A stretch of DNA of 51,078 nt from contig JAFTID010000083.1 in NCBI GenBank assembly GCA_017457085.1, positions 1 through 51,078 of the forward strand. Direction: 5' to 3'. The position numbers were made by a program, and so were the translations under genes. The DNA is from Phascolarctobacterium sp. (lineage in GTDB: Bacteria > Bacillota > Negativicutes > Acidaminococcales > Acidaminococcaceae). This document shows, in pieces, positions 1 through 7,622 of this stretch. The notes beneath the pieces are model-generated. The model searched no databases. It was not told where the DNA came from and saw only the letters and a list, made by a program, of their open reading frames with translations. The number at the start of each line of letters is the position of its first letter. Position 1 is the stretch's first letter.

Positions 1-54
1 AAACCTCAGCCTTCCAAGCTGATGTTGTGGGTTCGATTCCCATCGCCCGCTCCA
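1..54 (+). tRNA. tRNA-Gly(TCC), 5' part outside the window
   Basis: This is the 3' part of a tRNA: anticodon arm, T arm with GGTTCGATTCC, and acceptor 3' strand ending in encoded CCA. The seven-base anticodon loop CTTCCAA reads TCC, so glycine. It lies 10 bases before tRNA-Arg, so the two are probably processed from one transcript. Confidence 0.85.
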
Positions 55-64
55 TAATAGACAT

Positions 65-141
<77 letters not shown>

Positions 142-144
142 GTA

Positions 145-181
145 AACAAGCCATTTCTGAGACATTCAGGAATGGCTTGTT
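145..181 (+). terminator. Intrinsic terminator after tRNA-Arg, supplied by the element
   Basis: An 11 bp inverted repeat (AACAAGCCATT and its complement) is followed by CCTTTTAT. The original chromosomal terminator is displaced to 19771-19802. The element therefore seems to bring a replacement terminator for the tRNA operon. Confidence 0.75.
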
Positions 182-187
182 CCTTTT

Positions 188-600
188 ATACATCGATTAT
201 GCACAAAAATTTCCTTTAATTTAGGTAATATTCAACAATATAATGCAATATTCGACAATAATCGTTATACCATTTTGGGCTAAAATCAGAAAAACAGGTT
301 TACACTTATATGATTTTATAACTTATCTAGAGTTTTAATGCTTATAGCCTATTTTTCAAGGTATGATTATGCTTGTTTATGCATAATCGCATGAAATCGT
401 TGTGTTCCTATATAATAGAGCCATAGGCTTCTTTGAATGGTTTAAGCAAGCTAAAATCATACTAAAAAATAAAACTGGTAATCTCGTTTTGACACTCAGT
501 TTTGACACCTTAAAACCCACGAAAATAGGTAGATGAAAAATGAGAGCCAAAACTCTTGAGTTATGATACTTTTAAATAGTCTAACATGAAATATCATTTA
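188..600. other. Non-coding left end of the element
   Basis: No credible gene is seen. The stretch holds the arm-like repeat at 209-237 and a second TTCGACA site at 245-259. An inverted pair TCGATTATGCA / TGCATAATCG lies near 193-203 and 379-388, and two copies of GTTTTGACAC lie at 486-495 and 499-508. These are plausible binding sites for Int, Xis or the serine recombinase, but the role is inferred only. Confidence 0.5.
209..237 (+). repeat. Arm-type repeat, left copy
   Basis: A 29-base stretch that matches 19543-19571 at 25 positions and ends in GGTAATATTC-ACA. It lies 68 bases inside the left core repeat, in the same orientation as the right copy. Placement on both sides of the core is typical of integrase arm-binding sites; that role is inferred. 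Confidence 0.6.
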
Positions 601-630
601 AAAAGGCAGTCCGTTTATGGACTGCCTTTT
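601..630 (-). terminator. Terminator of the serine recombinase gene
   Basis: A perfect 12 bp stem (AAAAGGCAGTCC) with a 6-base loop immediately after the recombinase stop codon. Read on the minus strand it runs into a T-rich tail. It could work in both directions. Confidence 0.8.
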
Positions 631-631
631 C

Positions 632-1210
632 CTATTCATCCAATTGTTGTCGTTGTTTTAATCTTTTGAATCTTATTATGCTAGATTTGCTTATTCCCGT
701 TAAGTTTTCAACTTGCTTATAGGTTCTATTTGCTTTTAATGTGAGAGCCAACTCCATTTTTTCTTCAGCAATTCTAGGTCTGCCTTCTTTGAAACCATTT
801 TTCGTGCGAGCTATTTCTTTGCCAGCTAATGTGCGTTCATAAATCATTGCACGTTCTAATTCTGCTACGGCTAATAGAGTAGTAATGAAAAAATTACCCA
901 TAGCAGTATTTTCAAGTAATCCGACATTCAGGATATACACCTTAACGTTTTTCTTAAATAGTTGTCGTATAATTGATATGCCTTCAGTAACATTTCTTGC
1001 AAACCTATCTAGCTTCGTAACAACTAAAGTGTCACCAGCTGATAATGTGTTTATTAGCTGTTCAAATTTTGGGCGTTGGGTAGTGCTGCCTGTAAATTGT
1101 TCCTCTACTATTAACTCACACCCCTCATTCTTCAAGCAATCAGTTTGTTCTTTTAGAGAATAACCTTTTACTTGTTTCTTAGTACTTACTCTTGCATAAC
1201 CGTATAACAT
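632..1210 (-). CDS. Serine recombinase (resolvase/invertase family)
   Basis: A 192-residue small serine recombinase. The N-terminus MLYGYARVST carries the catalytic Ser at position 9. The KLDRFARN segment (about 66-73) supplies the conserved DRxxR active-site arginines, and a LERAMIYERT-type helix leads to a C-terminal helix-turn-helix that binds DNA (about 145-190). The length is that of resolvases and invertases rather than large serine integrases. AAGGAGG precedes the ATG. It may resolve element multimers or invert a segment; no obvious paired res or inversion sites were identified, though the GTTTTGACAC repeats at 486-508 lie just downstream. The tyrosine integrase at 12.5 kb is the likelier integration enzyme. 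Confidence 0.92.
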   Translation of the reverse strand: MLYGYARVSTKKQVKGYSLKEQTDCLKNEGCELIVEEQFTGSTTQRPKFEQLINTLSAGDTLVVTKLDRFARNVTEGISIIRQLFKKNVKVYILNVGLLENTAMGNFFITTLLAVAELERAMIYERTLAGKEIARTKNGFKEGRPRIAEEKMELALTLKANRTYKQVENLTGISKSSIIRFKRLKQRQQLDE

Positions 1211-1231
1211 AAAACCTCCTTAAAAGAATAA

Positions 1232-1260
1232 TATCCTCCGCAGAATTTCTGCGGAGGATA
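1232..1260 (-). terminator. Terminator after the 759-residue gene
   Basis: A near-perfect palindrome of 29 bases built on TATCCTCCGCAGAA and its complement. On the minus strand it is followed by a T-rich run. It separates the large unknown gene from the serine recombinase. Confidence 0.75.
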
Positions 1261-1306
1261 TTTAAATTGAGCTAAAATGTGTATCGTTATAAATTTGAAA
1301 AATTCA

Positions 1307-3586
1307 TTAGAACCAAGTACAACTCATTGCCAACAAATTTACTTCCAAAACATCTTCACCTTCGATTAACTTTATGACTCTAACTTTAGAATAGTTCAAA
1401 TAATTTCTTCTAACCCGATAAGCGTACCATAACAGATAAATGAAGAAAAATGGACCTAAAATCATAGAAATCATGAGCACTACACCTAGTCTAAAAATCA
1501 TCTCTATTCCAGTTGAGAGTTTCTTTATATCAAATTTCTTACTCCATTCGTCATAGTTCTTGAAACCAGCTTTTGCTTCTTCGACATTAGCTATGTTGGC
1601 TTGGGCTATTACTTCTTTGATTTTTTTATTTTTCCATTCTTGTTCATTTGTACGTTTTAAAATTTCTTCTTCTTGTTTGAGCTTTCTTTTCTCTTCTTCT
1701 TCTTTCTGCTTTGCTAAGCGCTTGGATTCATCAGAGATTTCTTTGGCTCTTTTTCTATCAGCTTCAAGTTGTAATTTTTGTAATCGTTCTTGTTCTTTTT
1801 TCTTCTCTTTTTCTTTTCTTTTCCTTTCCTCATATTCCTTTCGTTTTGCTTTGATTTCAGCCTTTTGCCTTTTATAATTAATTTTAGAACCTTTTTCGGT
1901 GTCTTCGTCACACTTATCTACTACTGTAAAACGGTCATCAGAAATAATATGCTTTATGGCTTCAATAGCGGAATCAATCTTGTTTTTATCAGGATATTTT
2001 TCGTTATGAATAGATGTTTTAGCATATCCAATTAACACATTGTTTACTAATATTTGTTCACCGCACCATATATGATCACATTTTAAAGAACAAATTAAAC
2101 CATCCCAAGAATGTTCAAAATACATTATATCTCTATCATCATCGTAAATATAAAGTCCATTTGAACAAAGTAGCAGATTACCTTTTAAATACACATAAGG
2201 CTCATAATCTCGACAGTCAGAAAATTCATTGTACATATCTTGTGGAAACAAATCACCAATATACAATCCATTTCCAGCATATGCATAAGAAGCAGCTTTA
2301 ATATTACGTTTTACATCGAGAGGTATCAAATTATTAGAATTTACAATACCATTTTGGCAAGTTTTTTTGCAGAAAAAGTCTTTATCTTTTTTATTTATAT
2401 ATTTTTGATAAAAGGCTTCTTTTTTATTTTCGAATTTTGCTAAAATGCCTTGTAAGTAAGACAGAATATAAGTTTCTTCTTTTTTAACTGTACTTATGAT
2501 AAGTTTAGTTGATTCTATACACCAATTTATGGCAGTTAAACTAATATCCAACTTCGGTGAATCTAGAATTAAATCCATTTGATTCCCTTCATGATAACTT
2601 TGCCAATAATACCCAGTAAATTTAATATTAGAATTTATGCTAGTTATAAGAGCTTCATTATAAAAAGCAATCTGTTTTGCTTGTTCTGCGGTGTCAAATT
2701 CTTTACCATTAAATTTAAAAAAAGAAGATATATCTACTCTGAAATATTTGGCAATTTCTTTAATACCTTTTTCACCACCGCTTGTTAATTTTATAAAATC
2801 TTCGTATGTTGACGGTGTATAGGGATCTAATTTGAGTGCTTCGATTAATGCATCTTCAATTAATTGCTTACTACTGATAGAACCATTCTTTATGTTTGAT
2901 ATTATATTTTTAGCCTTTTTATCATCGTAATTTACATGCACATTAAGTTGATGTAAAACCACCATAAAAATTTTGGAAATAGTTATTTGATAACCAGTAA
3001 ATAATTCATACCTAATGGTATTATGCAATTCGGATTTCATATCTTTTATTTTATCGTCTGCCTTCATTTTTTCAAAAACATTCAGACCATCATATGCCAA
3101 TCCAGATGCTATATTTATTGCGCCTGCTTGCAACATGCCTTTTGCGGCACCACTAATTCCGAAACCACCACCGACAACTCTGCCTCTTAGCGCTTTATTC
3201 AAATCTCTATTAAACGCAGCTTTTTTATCAAAATCGCTAATGAGTCCTAAACTTTGATTTAACTTATAATAAGCTTCCATAAATGGATTCATTACTGCAA
3301 ACATTAGGTCTTCATCACCGGTTAAATATTCTGGGGAAAAATCAATAAAACCTTGAGCAATATAAAATTCACTAAACGATTTATAAAATAAGGAAAAATA
3401 GTTTACTGCCCTATCAAGAACGGTTTGTGATAATTCGTCAACATTATTACTTTTTTGTAGAAAAGATAAAAAGGAATCTACGTAATAATTTTGTTGCTTT
3501 TGAAAATGCCAATATAGATTGTTATATTCTTCGACATTGCCTTCAAAAATTATCGGCTTCCCAGCTAAAATAAATTCTTTACTCAT
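1307..3586 (-). CDS. Large unknown protein: Gly-rich segment, charged coiled coil, C-terminal membrane anchor
   Basis: A 759-residue protein that I do not recognise. Residues about 130-165 form a glycine/alanine-rich stretch with GxxxG-like spacing (GGGFGISGAAKG) that could insert in a membrane. The middle (about 170-590) is mixed alpha/beta with Cys and Trp clusters. Residues about 590-690 are an extremely Lys/Glu-rich coiled coil. A hydrophobic segment near 705-730 (MIFRLGVVLMISMILGPFFF) is the likely membrane anchor, with a short soluble tail. GGAGG precedes the ATG. It lies just downstream of an XRE regulator at the accessory end of the element, a usual place for cargo such as defence or surface genes. 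No function is claimed. Confidence 0.85.
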   Translation of the reverse strand: MSKEFILAGKPIIFEGNVEEYNNLYWHFQKQQNYYVDSFLSFLQKSNNVDELSQTVLDRAVNYFSLFYKSFSEFYIAQGFIDFSPEYLTGDEDLMFAVMNPFMEAYYKLNQSLGLISDFDKKAAFNRDLNKALRGRVVGGGFGISGAAKGMLQAGAINIASGLAYDGLNVFEKMKADDKIKDMKSELHNTIRYELFTGYQITISKIFMVVLHQLNVHVNYDDKKAKNIISNIKNGSISSKQLIEDALIEALKLDPYTPSTYEDFIKLTSGGEKGIKEIAKYFRVDISSFFKFNGKEFDTAEQAKQIAFYNEALITSINSNIKFTGYYWQSYHEGNQMDLILDSPKLDISLTAINWCIESTKLIISTVKKEETYILSYLQGILAKFENKKEAFYQKYINKKDKDFFCKKTCQNGIVNSNNLIPLDVKRNIKAASYAYAGNGLYIGDLFPQDMYNEFSDCRDYEPYVYLKGNLLLCSNGLYIYDDDRDIMYFEHSWDGLICSLKCDHIWCGEQILVNNVLIGYAKTSIHNEKYPDKNKIDSAIEAIKHIISDDRFTVVDKCDEDTEKGSKINYKRQKAEIKAKRKEYEERKRKEKEKKKEQERLQKLQLEADRKRAKEISDESKRLAKQKEEEEKRKLKQEEEILKRTNEQEWKNKKIKEVIAQANIANVEEAKAGFKNYDEWSKKFDIKKLSTGIEMIFRLGVVLMISMILGPFFFIYLLWYAYRVRRNYLNYSKVRVIKLIEGEDVLEVNLLAMSCTWF

Positions 3587-3633
3587 TTTATTTCCTCCTA
3601 GATATTTAGATAAATCCTAAACAATCTAAATTT

Positions 3634-3855
3634 TTATAGGTTTTCAAGTAATTTACTAACTTCTACACCTAAATAATCAGCAATTCTCATCAATGTAGAC
3701 AGAGATACGCTTTTCGGATAACTACCATTTTCTATCCTAGACAAGTATTGAGGAGAAATACCCACTTCAGATGCCATCTTTTCTTGAGTAACACCTTTGA
3801 GTTTTCTGTAGTAAACAATTTGTGCTCCTATTTTTTTGTACTGAACAGCAAACAT
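3634..3855 (-). CDS. XRE-family helix-turn-helix regulator
   Basis: A 73-residue single-domain Cro/CI-type protein. The HTH covers residues about 8-65, including KGVTQEKMASEVGISPQYLS and RIENG, which is the classic recognition-helix pattern. AAGGAAGGGGG precedes the ATG. It probably represses its own promoter and perhaps the 759-residue gene, which starts 48 bases downstream in the same direction. Confidence 0.93.
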   Translation of the reverse strand: MFAVQYKKIGAQIVYYRKLKGVTQEKMASEVGISPQYLSRIENGSYPKSVSLSTLMRIADYLGVEVSKLLENL

Positions 3856-3954
3856 CTTTAGCCCCCTTCCTTATGTATAATTATCCCACTTTGAAAGTTT
3901 CACATATCTACACAATAGTTTCATATCTATACAAATAGATTAATTGCTACATCA

Positions 3955-4194
3955 TTAACACGAATTCTTAATATCTAATTCGCCAACTTCTAATCTGCTA
4001 ACAAAAACTTCTCCATTATTAACTTGAAGTTCTGGGATATGGTTTATTAAAAACACGTCCACATACCTAACGTTTATATCATCACCTTTATGCTCTAGTA
4101 CTCTTTTAAGTATCATTTTCATGGTTCTACTTGAATGCACATACTCGACGTAGATTCTTTGGTCATACATAGTGTATCTAATCTTAAAAATCAT
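3955..4194 (-). CDS. Hypothetical protein, 79 residues
   Basis: A small protein of alternating beta-strand-like hydrophobic and charged residues, with no recognised domain. A GGGGT-type ribosome site precedes the ATG. It is separated from the ERF operon by the terminator at 4259-4288 and from the XRE gene by about 100 bases, so it may have its own promoter. Function unknown. Confidence 0.6.
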   Translation of the reverse strand: MIFKIRYTMYDQRIYVEYVHSSRTMKMILKRVLEHKGDDINVRYVDVFLINHIPELQVNNGEVFVSRLEVGELDIKNSC

Positions 4195-4258
4195 AACTTG
4201 TACCCCTTGTAAAAATAATTATTTATGAATGGACATAAAAACTAATTAAAGGAAAGAA

Positions 4259-4288
4259 AGAGGTCAGGGCGAAATAACCCTGACCTCT
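4259..4288 (-). terminator. Terminator of the S6-ERF operon
   Basis: A perfect 11 bp stem (AGAGGTCAGGG and its complement) with an 8-base loop, followed on the minus strand by CTTTCTTTCC. It comes just after the 92-residue gene that ends the operon. Confidence 0.85.
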
Positions 4289-4301
4289 AATCTACTTCTC
4301 A

Positions 4302-4580
4302 TTAAACCAAAAATCGTTTTATTATTTTAACCAACAACTTTTTATCTGATACCTTCATCTTCTTTAAAGATTGTAGTTCTTTTAATAACACCAAGGTATC
4401 ATCTTCATCCATTATCCTTAAAAACTTACGCATCCTTGAAATCAAAATGTTGGCAATTCGTTCTATGGTTACTATGTTCTTTATATCATTGGTGTCTTCA
4501 ATTAATTCAGCTATAAGTCTGTCGCTAGTACGTTGCATATCTAAAAACATATGCTTATCTGATGCTGATAATGGTTTCAT
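4302..4580 (-). CDS. Hypothetical protein, 92 residues, coupled to ERF gene
   Basis: A predicted all-helical, Lys/Arg-rich protein with no recognised family. Its ATG follows the TAA of the ERF gene with no spacer, so translation is probably coupled. Last gene before a strong terminator. Tight linkage suggests a role in the same recombination process, but nothing in the sequence shows what. Confidence 0.7.
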   Translation of the reverse strand: MKPLSASDKHMFLDMQRTSDRLIAELIEDTNDIKNIVTIERIANILISRMRKFLRIMDEDDTLVLLKELQSLKKMKVSDKKLLVKIIKRFLV

Positions 4581-5186
4581 TTAGGCTACCTTACTTTCTG
4601 TCTTCTGGCAATCCATACATAATGGTCTGCCATACTTTTTAATGGAGAACTGGATAACTTTTTCGCTACCGATAGGACTATTACAACAAGAACAAACATG
4701 ATTTTTATTATCTTTAACTTGTGTTGGTTGTTTCTGTTGCTTTTCAGCACCCATATTTTCGTCTGTACTATTATCAGCTTCTGGGTCATCACCAGTAGCA
4801 ATACATAAACTGAGCATAAAGGCATATTTGATTGCAGCAGTCTGTGCCTTCATGACTGCTTTATCTCCTGCATCTTGACCTGATCCAATACCAAATAGGT
4901 CTACACTTTCTCCTGTATCACCATCAATAAGATGCACTTGAACACTAACAGTGGCAAGGTGTTCTTTGTTTCCGTTTCGGTTCAGTACATCAATCATTGA
5001 TTCCAAGCTAGGAGATACAATGCTTGCAATATTGTACTTAGTAAGGGACGCATTTACTTTTTGAAGTACATCTTCTGCAGTAGCATACTTATAATTGTGA
5101 TAATCATTTTGACCATTCTTGATTATATGGCTACATTCACTCATTACCTTAACTAATTTCTTAGCTATATTTTTATTTTCTAACAT
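4581..5186 (-). CDS. ERF-family single-strand annealing recombinase
   Basis: A 201-residue member of the Erf superfamily (phage P22 Erf type), which pairs complementary single strands during recombination. The core (about 1-130) shows the family pattern: NDYHNYKYATAEDVLQKV near residue 30, a beta region with LIDGDTGE, then GSGQDAGDKAVMKAQTAAIK and a hydrophobic helix ending CIATGDDPEAD. The C-terminus adds a four-cysteine zinc-knuckle-like segment (CSCC...CMDC, about 165-195) after a polar linker. It is in one operon with the S6 paralogue, and a PD-(D/E)XK nuclease lies just upstream, matching the usual exonuclease plus annealing-protein pairing. Confidence 0.92.
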   Translation of the reverse strand: MLENKNIAKKLVKVMSECSHIIKNGQNDYHNYKYATAEDVLQKVNASLTKYNIASIVSPSLESMIDVLNRNGNKEHLATVSVQVHLIDGDTGESVDLFGIGSGQDAGDKAVMKAQTAAIKYAFMLSLCIATGDDPEADNSTDENMGAEKQQKQPTQVKDNKNHVCSCCNSPIGSEKVIQFSIKKYGRPLCMDCQKTESKVA

Positions 5187-5195
5187 TGTTCCTCC

Positions 5196-5477
5196 TCAAT
5201 AATCATCAGGAAAAAGTACGGTAATAATGTTATATTCAATAGAATTATCGCTTTCGGCGATTATCCAAATCTTACCTTTGGTAGTTTCATAAACTGCCAA
5301 TACTCTGTCCTTGTATTTAAGAGCATCATCATTTACTACAATATCTTCTGGTGAAGTATCACCGTAGTTCAAACGCAAGAACTTTGAAACAGAAGTCATT
5401 ACCTCTCTGCTAAAGATTTCTGATTCTTTAGAGGCTTCATCGATTGCTCTTGTATTATAAATTTTTTGCTTTATCAA
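5196..5477 (-). CDS. Hypothetical protein between S6 paralogue and ERF
   Basis: About 93 residues with a probable TTG start; no convincing ribosome site was found at the expected distance, so the start is uncertain. The sequence has an N-terminal helix and a C-terminal beta region (KIWIIAESDNSIEYNIITVL). No family recognised. It sits 11 bases after the S6 stop and 9 before ERF, so it is part of the operon. Confidence 0.65.
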   Translation of the reverse strand: MIKQKIYNTRAIDEASKESEIFSREVMTSVSKFLRLNYGDTSPEDIVVNDDALKYKDRVLAVYETTKGKIWIIAESDNSIEYNIITVLFPDDY

Positions 5478-5488
5478 ACGGTCTCATA

Positions 5489-5773
5489 CTATTCACCTTT
5501 ACGGATTATCATATGACGAAGAATTTCATCGGTAATCTTCATTACTCGGTCAAGTTCCCTTGTGCATATAGTCATAGCCTTAAATGTAACCAGAACATAA
5601 AGAGCATCATTAAAACCATCCATCTCATATGCCAAACGCTTTTTGCCCCAGTTGTCTAATTTTTCGACGATACCACCATTGCTTTCGATTAAGGTTTTGA
5701 ACTTATCGTTAATTACTTCGAGCAATTCGTCAGCGGTAGGTTTTACGATGTACATAATTTCATAAGCGTTCAT
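5489..5773 (-). CDS. rpsF: Ribosomal protein bS6 paralogue carried on the element
   Basis: A full-length (94 residues) bS6 protein, normally a 30S platform protein that pairs with bS18. The N-terminus MNAYEIMYIVKP, the central NWGKKRLAYEM (the family's WGkRrLAY signature) and the C-terminal ITDEILRHMIIRK all match bacterial S6 closely. GGGAGG precedes the ATG. Chromosomal rpsF normally lies with ssb and rpsR, but here neither is present: the neighbours are ERF recombinase genes inside a mobile element. It is therefore presumably a second copy. It could be a captured gene from an rpsF-ssb pair, a translation modifier, or a protein reused for RNA or DNA binding. The family call is secure; the role is not. 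Confidence 0.95.
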   Translation of the reverse strand: MNAYEIMYIVKPTADELLEVINDKFKTLIESNGGIVEKLDNWGKKRLAYEMDGFNDALYVLVTFKAMTICTRELDRVMKITDEILRHMIIRKGE

Positions 5774-5797
5774 TTTTTATTCCTCCCAAAATAAAAT

Positions 5798-5822
5798 AAC
5801 CGGAAGCCTTGTGCTTCCGGTT
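5798..5822 (-). terminator. Terminator between the nuclease and S6 genes
   Basis: A perfect 10 bp stem (AACCGGAAGC and its complement) with a 5-base loop, followed by TTATTTTATTTT on the minus strand. The S6 gene starts 25 bases beyond, so it is read by readthrough or from a promoter close by. Confidence 0.8.
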
Positions 5823-5841
5823 TAACTATATTTATTAGCTT

Positions 5842-6735
5842 CTAAGCAACTGCTTCTGCTAATAAATCTTTAACCTTTCTGCCATACTCACAATTTTCAG
5901 CAACGGCACAGTAATCAAGACACTTCCTATCGTTCCAACGCTCTTTTGAACTACATGCAGCAGGAAGTTTTTTGTTTTCTAATGCTTCTTTCAGACGTTT
6001 TGACTTTGTTTCCATATAGAGCTTAATCCAATGGTCTGAAATTTTGTTGATGGTGATAATGTAAAGCGGTTTAGTAATATTCCTTTCTGCAGCAATGCGT
6101 AGGCTAAAATCTCTACAGAACGCTTGAATCTTCATGTCTTTTACTTCAAACCCACGTTGTTCAAGTAGCACACGGTAGTAGTTCAACTGAATTGCCCAGT
6201 CAAGAATATGACGAACACCATCTATACGCCATTCCTTTCTTGTTTTAGGTTGTCCCTTTTTTACTCCGGTCTTATATACCTCGCCAGTCGGCACATCCAC
6301 CTTATAGTATCCTAAAGCACGCATAAGCTTGTAGGAGCTGGTTATTTTATAATCACCAAGGGTTTTATCGCTGAAATCAATAATTTGCCCATACAAGTCA
6401 AACTTACCGCTAGTTACATCATCAGCTAAACGTTCTTCGCTCAAAATATTTCCGTCGGTAAAGCCTTCGTTGATGGTATGGACTGCACTACCATGCAGAG
6501 CATAAATCTGTTGGAGTGGATCAACTGCGTAATCAGTTGTTTTCTTTAGGTAGGTTTCCCTTGTGCCACATAGCAGTTCTGTTACTGTCGGCTCTTTGAT
6601 GTTTCTGTCCAATGACTTGGCTACTGCCCTTAAAGTAGGCAAGAACATACATCTTTGCTCGTTTGAGCATTTACCCAGACATGTGGTTATAGGAATTTTA
6701 TTCCCAGAAGGACATACAAATTTTGTTGCTCCCAT
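5842..6735 (-). CDS. PD-(D/E)XK nuclease, Cas4/RecB-like
   Basis: 297 residues. The nuclease core is recognisable: LHGSAVHT (helix with conserved His, about 79-86), GKFDLYGQII (acidic motif, about 110-119) and LGDYKITSS (the D-x-K motif, about 126-134), followed by a helix rich in Tyr/Arg near WAIQLNYYRVLLEQRG (the QxxxY-type motif of RecB/Cas4 nucleases). Cys residues cluster at both termini (CPSG, CLGKC, C; and C, KCLDYC, C), as in Fe-S cluster exonucleases of the Cas4/AddB group. There are no cas genes nearby. With ERF it would form a DNA resection and annealing module. Family confidence is good; exact substrate unknown. Confidence 0.82.
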   Translation of the reverse strand: MGATKFVCPSGNKIPITTCLGKCSNEQRCMFLPTLRAVAKSLDRNIKEPTVTELLCGTRETYLKKTTDYAVDPLQQIYALHGSAVHTINEGFTDGNILSEERLADDVTSGKFDLYGQIIDFSDKTLGDYKITSSYKLMRALGYYKVDVPTGEVYKTGVKKGQPKTRKEWRIDGVRHILDWAIQLNYYRVLLEQRGFEVKDMKIQAFCRDFSLRIAAERNITKPLYIITINKISDHWIKLYMETKSKRLKEALENKKLPAACSSKERWNDRKCLDYCAVAENCEYGRKVKDLLAEAVA

Positions 6736-6750
6736 ACTTATCCATCTCCC

Positions 6751-7353
6751 TTACTCATAACTGAACTTATACAGAGTAAAGAAATCATCACTATTTTCAT
6801 CGATGTATTTTTGGACTTCGTCCTCGATTTTATGTAACGCAGTTTTGATTGTAACTTTGACTTCTGGAAACTTATCTCGAATCCACTCCAAAACTTCTTC
6901 CTTACTCTCGAAATATTCAGTTTCGTATTCATCATTGATACAGCTATCCAAATAATAGCGGTCGGTGAAGAAAAAGCCTTCTACATCAGTATTGATATAG
7001 ATTGCCAGTCCTGGTTCCTCGGAGCAATATTCAAATTCGAACTCATCCTTAAACTTATCTCGGATGATTCTATTGAATATATCTACATTAGGGTTCCATG
7101 CAGATTCGGTTTGAAACTTAAAATAATAGACTCCTTCTTTTTCAGAAGTTTTATCATCAACATCAACAAAGATGTCCCTTCCATCTACTAATTTAGAAGC
7201 TTCATCTATTGTGTAACCACATGTAACTACAAAATCCCTGACAGTTACATTACGGCTTTCACGGAATGATTTAACCATCAACTTGCGAAATTCATCTACC
7301 TTATTTTCTTCATAGCCAAACAAAGCTATGGTGTTACTACAACAATTAGCCAT
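6751..7353 (-). CDS. YubB ferredoxin-like domain (DUF1281-type) protein
   Basis: About 200 residues. The N-terminus MANCCSNTIALFG matches the start typical of the YubB/Api92 ferredoxin-like family, common on plasmids and phages. AAAGGA lies 8 bases before the ATG at 7353; an in-frame TTG two codons earlier is less likely. The C-terminal half is very acidic. No enzymatic role is established. It forms a unit with the 65-residue gene upstream (gap 14) and the nuclease downstream (gap 15). Confidence 0.75.
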   Translation of the reverse strand: MANCCSNTIALFGYEENKVDEFRKLMVKSFRESRNVTVRDFVVTCGYTIDEASKLVDGRDIFVDVDDKTSEKEGVYYFKFQTESAWNPNVDIFNRIIRDKFKDEFEFEYCSEEPGLAIYINTDVEGFFFTDRYYLDSCINDEYETEYFESKEEVLEWIRDKFPEVKVTIKTALHKIEDEVQKYIDENSDDFFTLYKFSYE

Positions 7354-7367
7354 TTTCAAAATCCTTT

Positions 7368-7565
7368 CTAAGCTACGAATACGTTGGTTGTTTCAGCCAT
7401 GGTAATTACCTTGCCATATGCAGAACAGTTACCGCCTTTTGCTGCTTCGAAGCTTCTTTCAGTCAACTGCATCTCATCTTGCAATGTATCTACTGCCATT
7501 CTTGCAGAACTTTCATCAACAGATTCTACGATAAATACTTTGGTTTCTATAACTTCATACTTCAT
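7368..7565 (-). CDS. Hypothetical protein, 65 residues
   Basis: Starts at the ATG at 7565 with GGAGGT five bases upstream; the longer reading frame upstream lacks a ribosome site and overlaps the terminator at 7590-7615. It begins MKYEVIETKVFIVES and looks like a small beta-alpha protein. No family recognised. First gene of the unit leading to the nuclease. Confidence 0.7.
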   Translation of the reverse strand: MKYEVIETKVFIVESVDESSARMAVDTLQDEMQLTERSFEAAKGGNCSAYGKVITMAETTNVFVA

Positions 7566-7589
7566 TGTGAACCTCCACATACAAAATAA

Positions 7590-7615
7590 GCAGGCAACCA
7601 AAATTGGTTGCCTGC
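7590..7615 (-). terminator. Terminator after the DUF932 gene
   Basis: A perfect 11 bp stem (GCAGGCAACCA) with a 4-base loop, followed by TTATTTTGT on the minus strand. It lies just after the DUF932 stop codon. Confidence 0.85.
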
Positions 7616-7622
7616 CGTTATA

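Noticed and set aside
1714..1911. Lys-rich small frame inside the 759-residue gene
   Set aside because: A second reading frame of the A-rich coiled-coil coding region; composition alone explains it.
5798..5822. S6:S18-type autoregulatory leader before the S6 paralogue
   Set aside because: The only hairpin there is a plain terminator-type stem; the bulged structure with exposed CCG expected for rpsF leaders is not visible.
5842..6735. Cas4-like nuclease as a sign of a CRISPR-Cas system
   Set aside because: No CRISPR array or cas1/cas2 is present in the window; the ERF neighbour makes a recombination exonuclease more likely.
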